A stretch of 64,000 bases of DNA from Brienomyrus brachyistius (lineage: Eukaryota > Chordata > Actinopteri > Osteoglossiformes > Mormyridae). Location of the stretch: assembly GCF_023856365.1 (NCBI RefSeq), contig NC_064549.1, positions 6,713,608 to 6,777,607 of the forward strand. The letters are read 5' to 3'. The position numbers and the translations under genes were made by a program. Below the pieces are notes generated by a model. It did no database searches. It was given only the letters and a program-made list of their open reading frames with translations, and was not told the origin of the DNA. Positions 61,800 to 64,000 of the stretch are shown here, one piece after another (the first letter of the stretch is position 1; every line of letters starts with the position of its first letter).

Positions 61800-64000
61800 T
61801 CAGATAATAAAGAACAACAAAGTTTAAATATAGCTCCTTTTAAAACTATTTTTAGGTTTGATAACCATCGATTACGGAGCTAAGTCAGCCTGTCAAGCCC
61901 TTCCTCCATGAATGTGCTTTCAGGTGTCACAGCTTGTTACAGGTAATTAAAGAAAAGTGCTTTAGAATCGTTCATACTTTGTTCTAAACCTTATACTGCA
62001 TATTGGAAGCCATTGTACAATTTACTGCGAGTAATTACATAAAAAAACTAGAATTCCCAATAAAGGCGGCATGCAAGAAAAAGTTTGACAGTAATGTGGT
62101 TGGGCTGCGGGCTACAACACGACCCTGTGATCCTGGATCCCTTCAGGTCTGTATCGTACAGAGAACTGCCAAGTTCGCTCCGACAAGAACAGACTCAAAA
62201 AATTACCCCGGCATACCTAACAGGCTGCCCACAGCTCGCACAGAGGAGCCAGGGCCCCCAAAGGTAGCTCATACCGGCTATCTGATTGCAAATTCCATTC
62301 CTTCCTCTAATGCTGCCTTTTCCCCAGACCCGAGTCACAAAAAGTCCACACAGAATAGTTAGATGTGAGACATTGTTTTATGTGACTGCAGGTGGTGTTC
62401 AGCTCCTGTTTAGTCTCATATGAGTGGTCCCAGTGTGACTGGTACAATGGTCTCTCCTAAAACAGTATTTTATTTCATTATAAAGAGCGCTGACTCACTT
62501 GTCCTAAATTTTTGGTCAGCTGGCTGTTCATAATGGATATTTATAGTCCTATTGTCGTATCCCCCGGAAATGAATGTATTACACCAGGTCTTTGATCAGG
62601 TTATTATCCTGCTCAATGCGACTCTCCCACCTGGTCTGTTAGGGGGGTGCAGTAGGTAGCTGGGGCATCACTCTGTAACCAGAACTGCCACATGATAATG
62701 GGGATTTTAACATCTGTAATTGGATTTTCTGGTATCTGTTATTATTTCTATTATTCTTATTCTTTGTAGTGTTTTGCGTGGTTGGTATAATCATTTTATG
62801 CAGTCAAGTGGCCACTTCAGATATATTTGTCCTTTGCTTTGAGGTACACTTGATGTGTGATATTTCTGCCCAGCAGATAAATTGTTGTATTTAATTCTTG
62901 CCTTTATGAAATTAATATCTCTAGTAGATCCTTTGACATTTCCTGGCCGAGATTAATACACGCTGGTATCATTTTTGTTCATCTCCTGAACAAAAAACAG
63001 TCACAAAACCAAAACTGGAGGTGCTCTTTACGGCCCCATGAAAATGCTCAGTATTTCATGATCATTTTTCTTGCATTGAGAATGAAGAAGAACATACTTT
63101 TAGCTGGAAGAAGCACGAAAGACGAGGTTGTTACTTCATGCTATTATTATTTGCTAAGACAGTAGCAGGGTAAGTTATTCTGAAAAGTCAGATAGGCTAT
63201 CAACAGCAAAAATTATGATTTTAAATATAAGCTTCAGAAGGTTGATTGAGATAACTTTTCTTTTAAGTTCTTTAGGTTTCTGAACTCTTGTTTTTCTTAG
63301 ATTGAACGTACTGTAATTTCTTATACTGCATTTTCCAAGAATGCAGTAAATGCTTTTTATTGATAAAATAGAATGATAGTTATTCCAGATTATTATTTTA
63401 AAATATCAACTATATAGTACAGGTGGTGTCGACCATATCTCTAAGCTTGTAAAGAATATCTAGGACCTCGACCCGAAATGTATGTCATTCGTTGTTTTTG
63501 TGTCATAAAAGTCATCTATGCAAGACTTTTTAACTTTATATATACAGTGCTGTGCAAAAGTCTTCGGCAGTCAGTAAGACGTGATACTAAAATACCGAGA
63601 AGACATTCATATTCTAAAATAATCTAACCAATTGAAAATTGATATTGATGTGAGGGACAAAAGTGCCAAGTATAGCCAGGCATTTCAAAGCAGCTGCATC
63701 TATGATCAGAGCAGTATCTGTGTATAAAGAAAACAATTTCCTTAATGCCTATTACACAGGTCAAGTCAAAAACTGCATCTATGGCCTAGCTCATTCAGCA
63801 ACAGTCCTTCATAAAGGTGATTTTAATTACTCAAAATATCACTTAGGTAACTGTTAATTTATTAAGTAAATTGGCATATAATTCAGAAGCCATGCATCCT
63901 TTCTAAAACCTAAATCTGAATCACACACACACCCTGTCTTATTACACACAATAGTCAATTAAAAAAAATCCCTTTATGTATAAAGGGTGACTTGGTGGTT
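61800..64000. other. No gene recognised
   Basis: AT-rich. From 63547 the words CAGTGCTGTGCAAAAGTCTT open a common fish transposon-like repeat. Nothing coding was recognised. Confidence 0.45.

Noticed and set aside
1..64000. CRISPR arrays, bacterial operons or prophage
   Set aside because: Split genes with GT-AG introns, vertebrate protein families and fish transposons show a eukaryotic nuclear locus; no spaced direct-repeat array was found.

Overview
The window looks like nuclear DNA of a ray-finned fish. It is AT-rich, has very long introns, and is full of decayed transposons. A tRNA-derived SINE ending in GGATGGATG recurs many times, alongside L2/CR1-type LINE remnants, Ty3/gypsy remnants, Tc1-like copies and several MITE families. 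The species cannot be fixed from the sequence. No bacterial-type operon, CRISPR array, rRNA gene or stand-alone tRNA gene was seen.

Two protein-coding genes are firmly supported. Both belong to the LRFN/SALM family of synaptic adhesion molecules (LRR - Ig - fibronectin III - transmembrane - cytoplasmic tail). The plus-strand gene is best matched to LRFN3, with coding exons at 15706-17078, 25587-26221 and a proposed short third exon at 27074-27126. The minus-strand gene is best matched to LRFN1, with coding exons at 58210-56838 and 47796-46896. They converge tail to tail across about 20 kb. Each has a first coding exon of exactly 1373 nt, the same phase-2 junction inside the FN3 domain, and an 8.5-9 kb intron. 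They differ in the tail: LRFN1 keeps a terminal ESTV PDZ ligand, whereas the LRFN3 tail has none.

Layout: 1-15.7 kb is upstream of LRFN3 and holds a gypsy relic (about 7.4-9.6 kb) and several MITEs. 17.1-25.6 kb is LRFN3 intron 1. 27.1-46.2 kb is the convergent intergenic region, with a second gypsy relic (about 35.3-39.4 kb), a LINE reverse-transcriptase fragment (39.7-40.26 kb), two copies of an unnamed repeat (41 and 43 kb) and SINEs. 47.8-56.8 kb is the LRFN1 intron, with two Tc1-like copies and a LINE fragment. 58.2-64 kb is upstream of LRFN1, with an L2-type LINE relic broken by SINEs and a local duplication.

I found no sign of a wholly new system. The most useful points are the adjacent convergent LRFN3/LRFN1 pair, the transposon-containing second intron of LRFN3 with its in-phase mini-exon, and the nested transposon structures. 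Family names rest on remembered protein motifs and no search was run.
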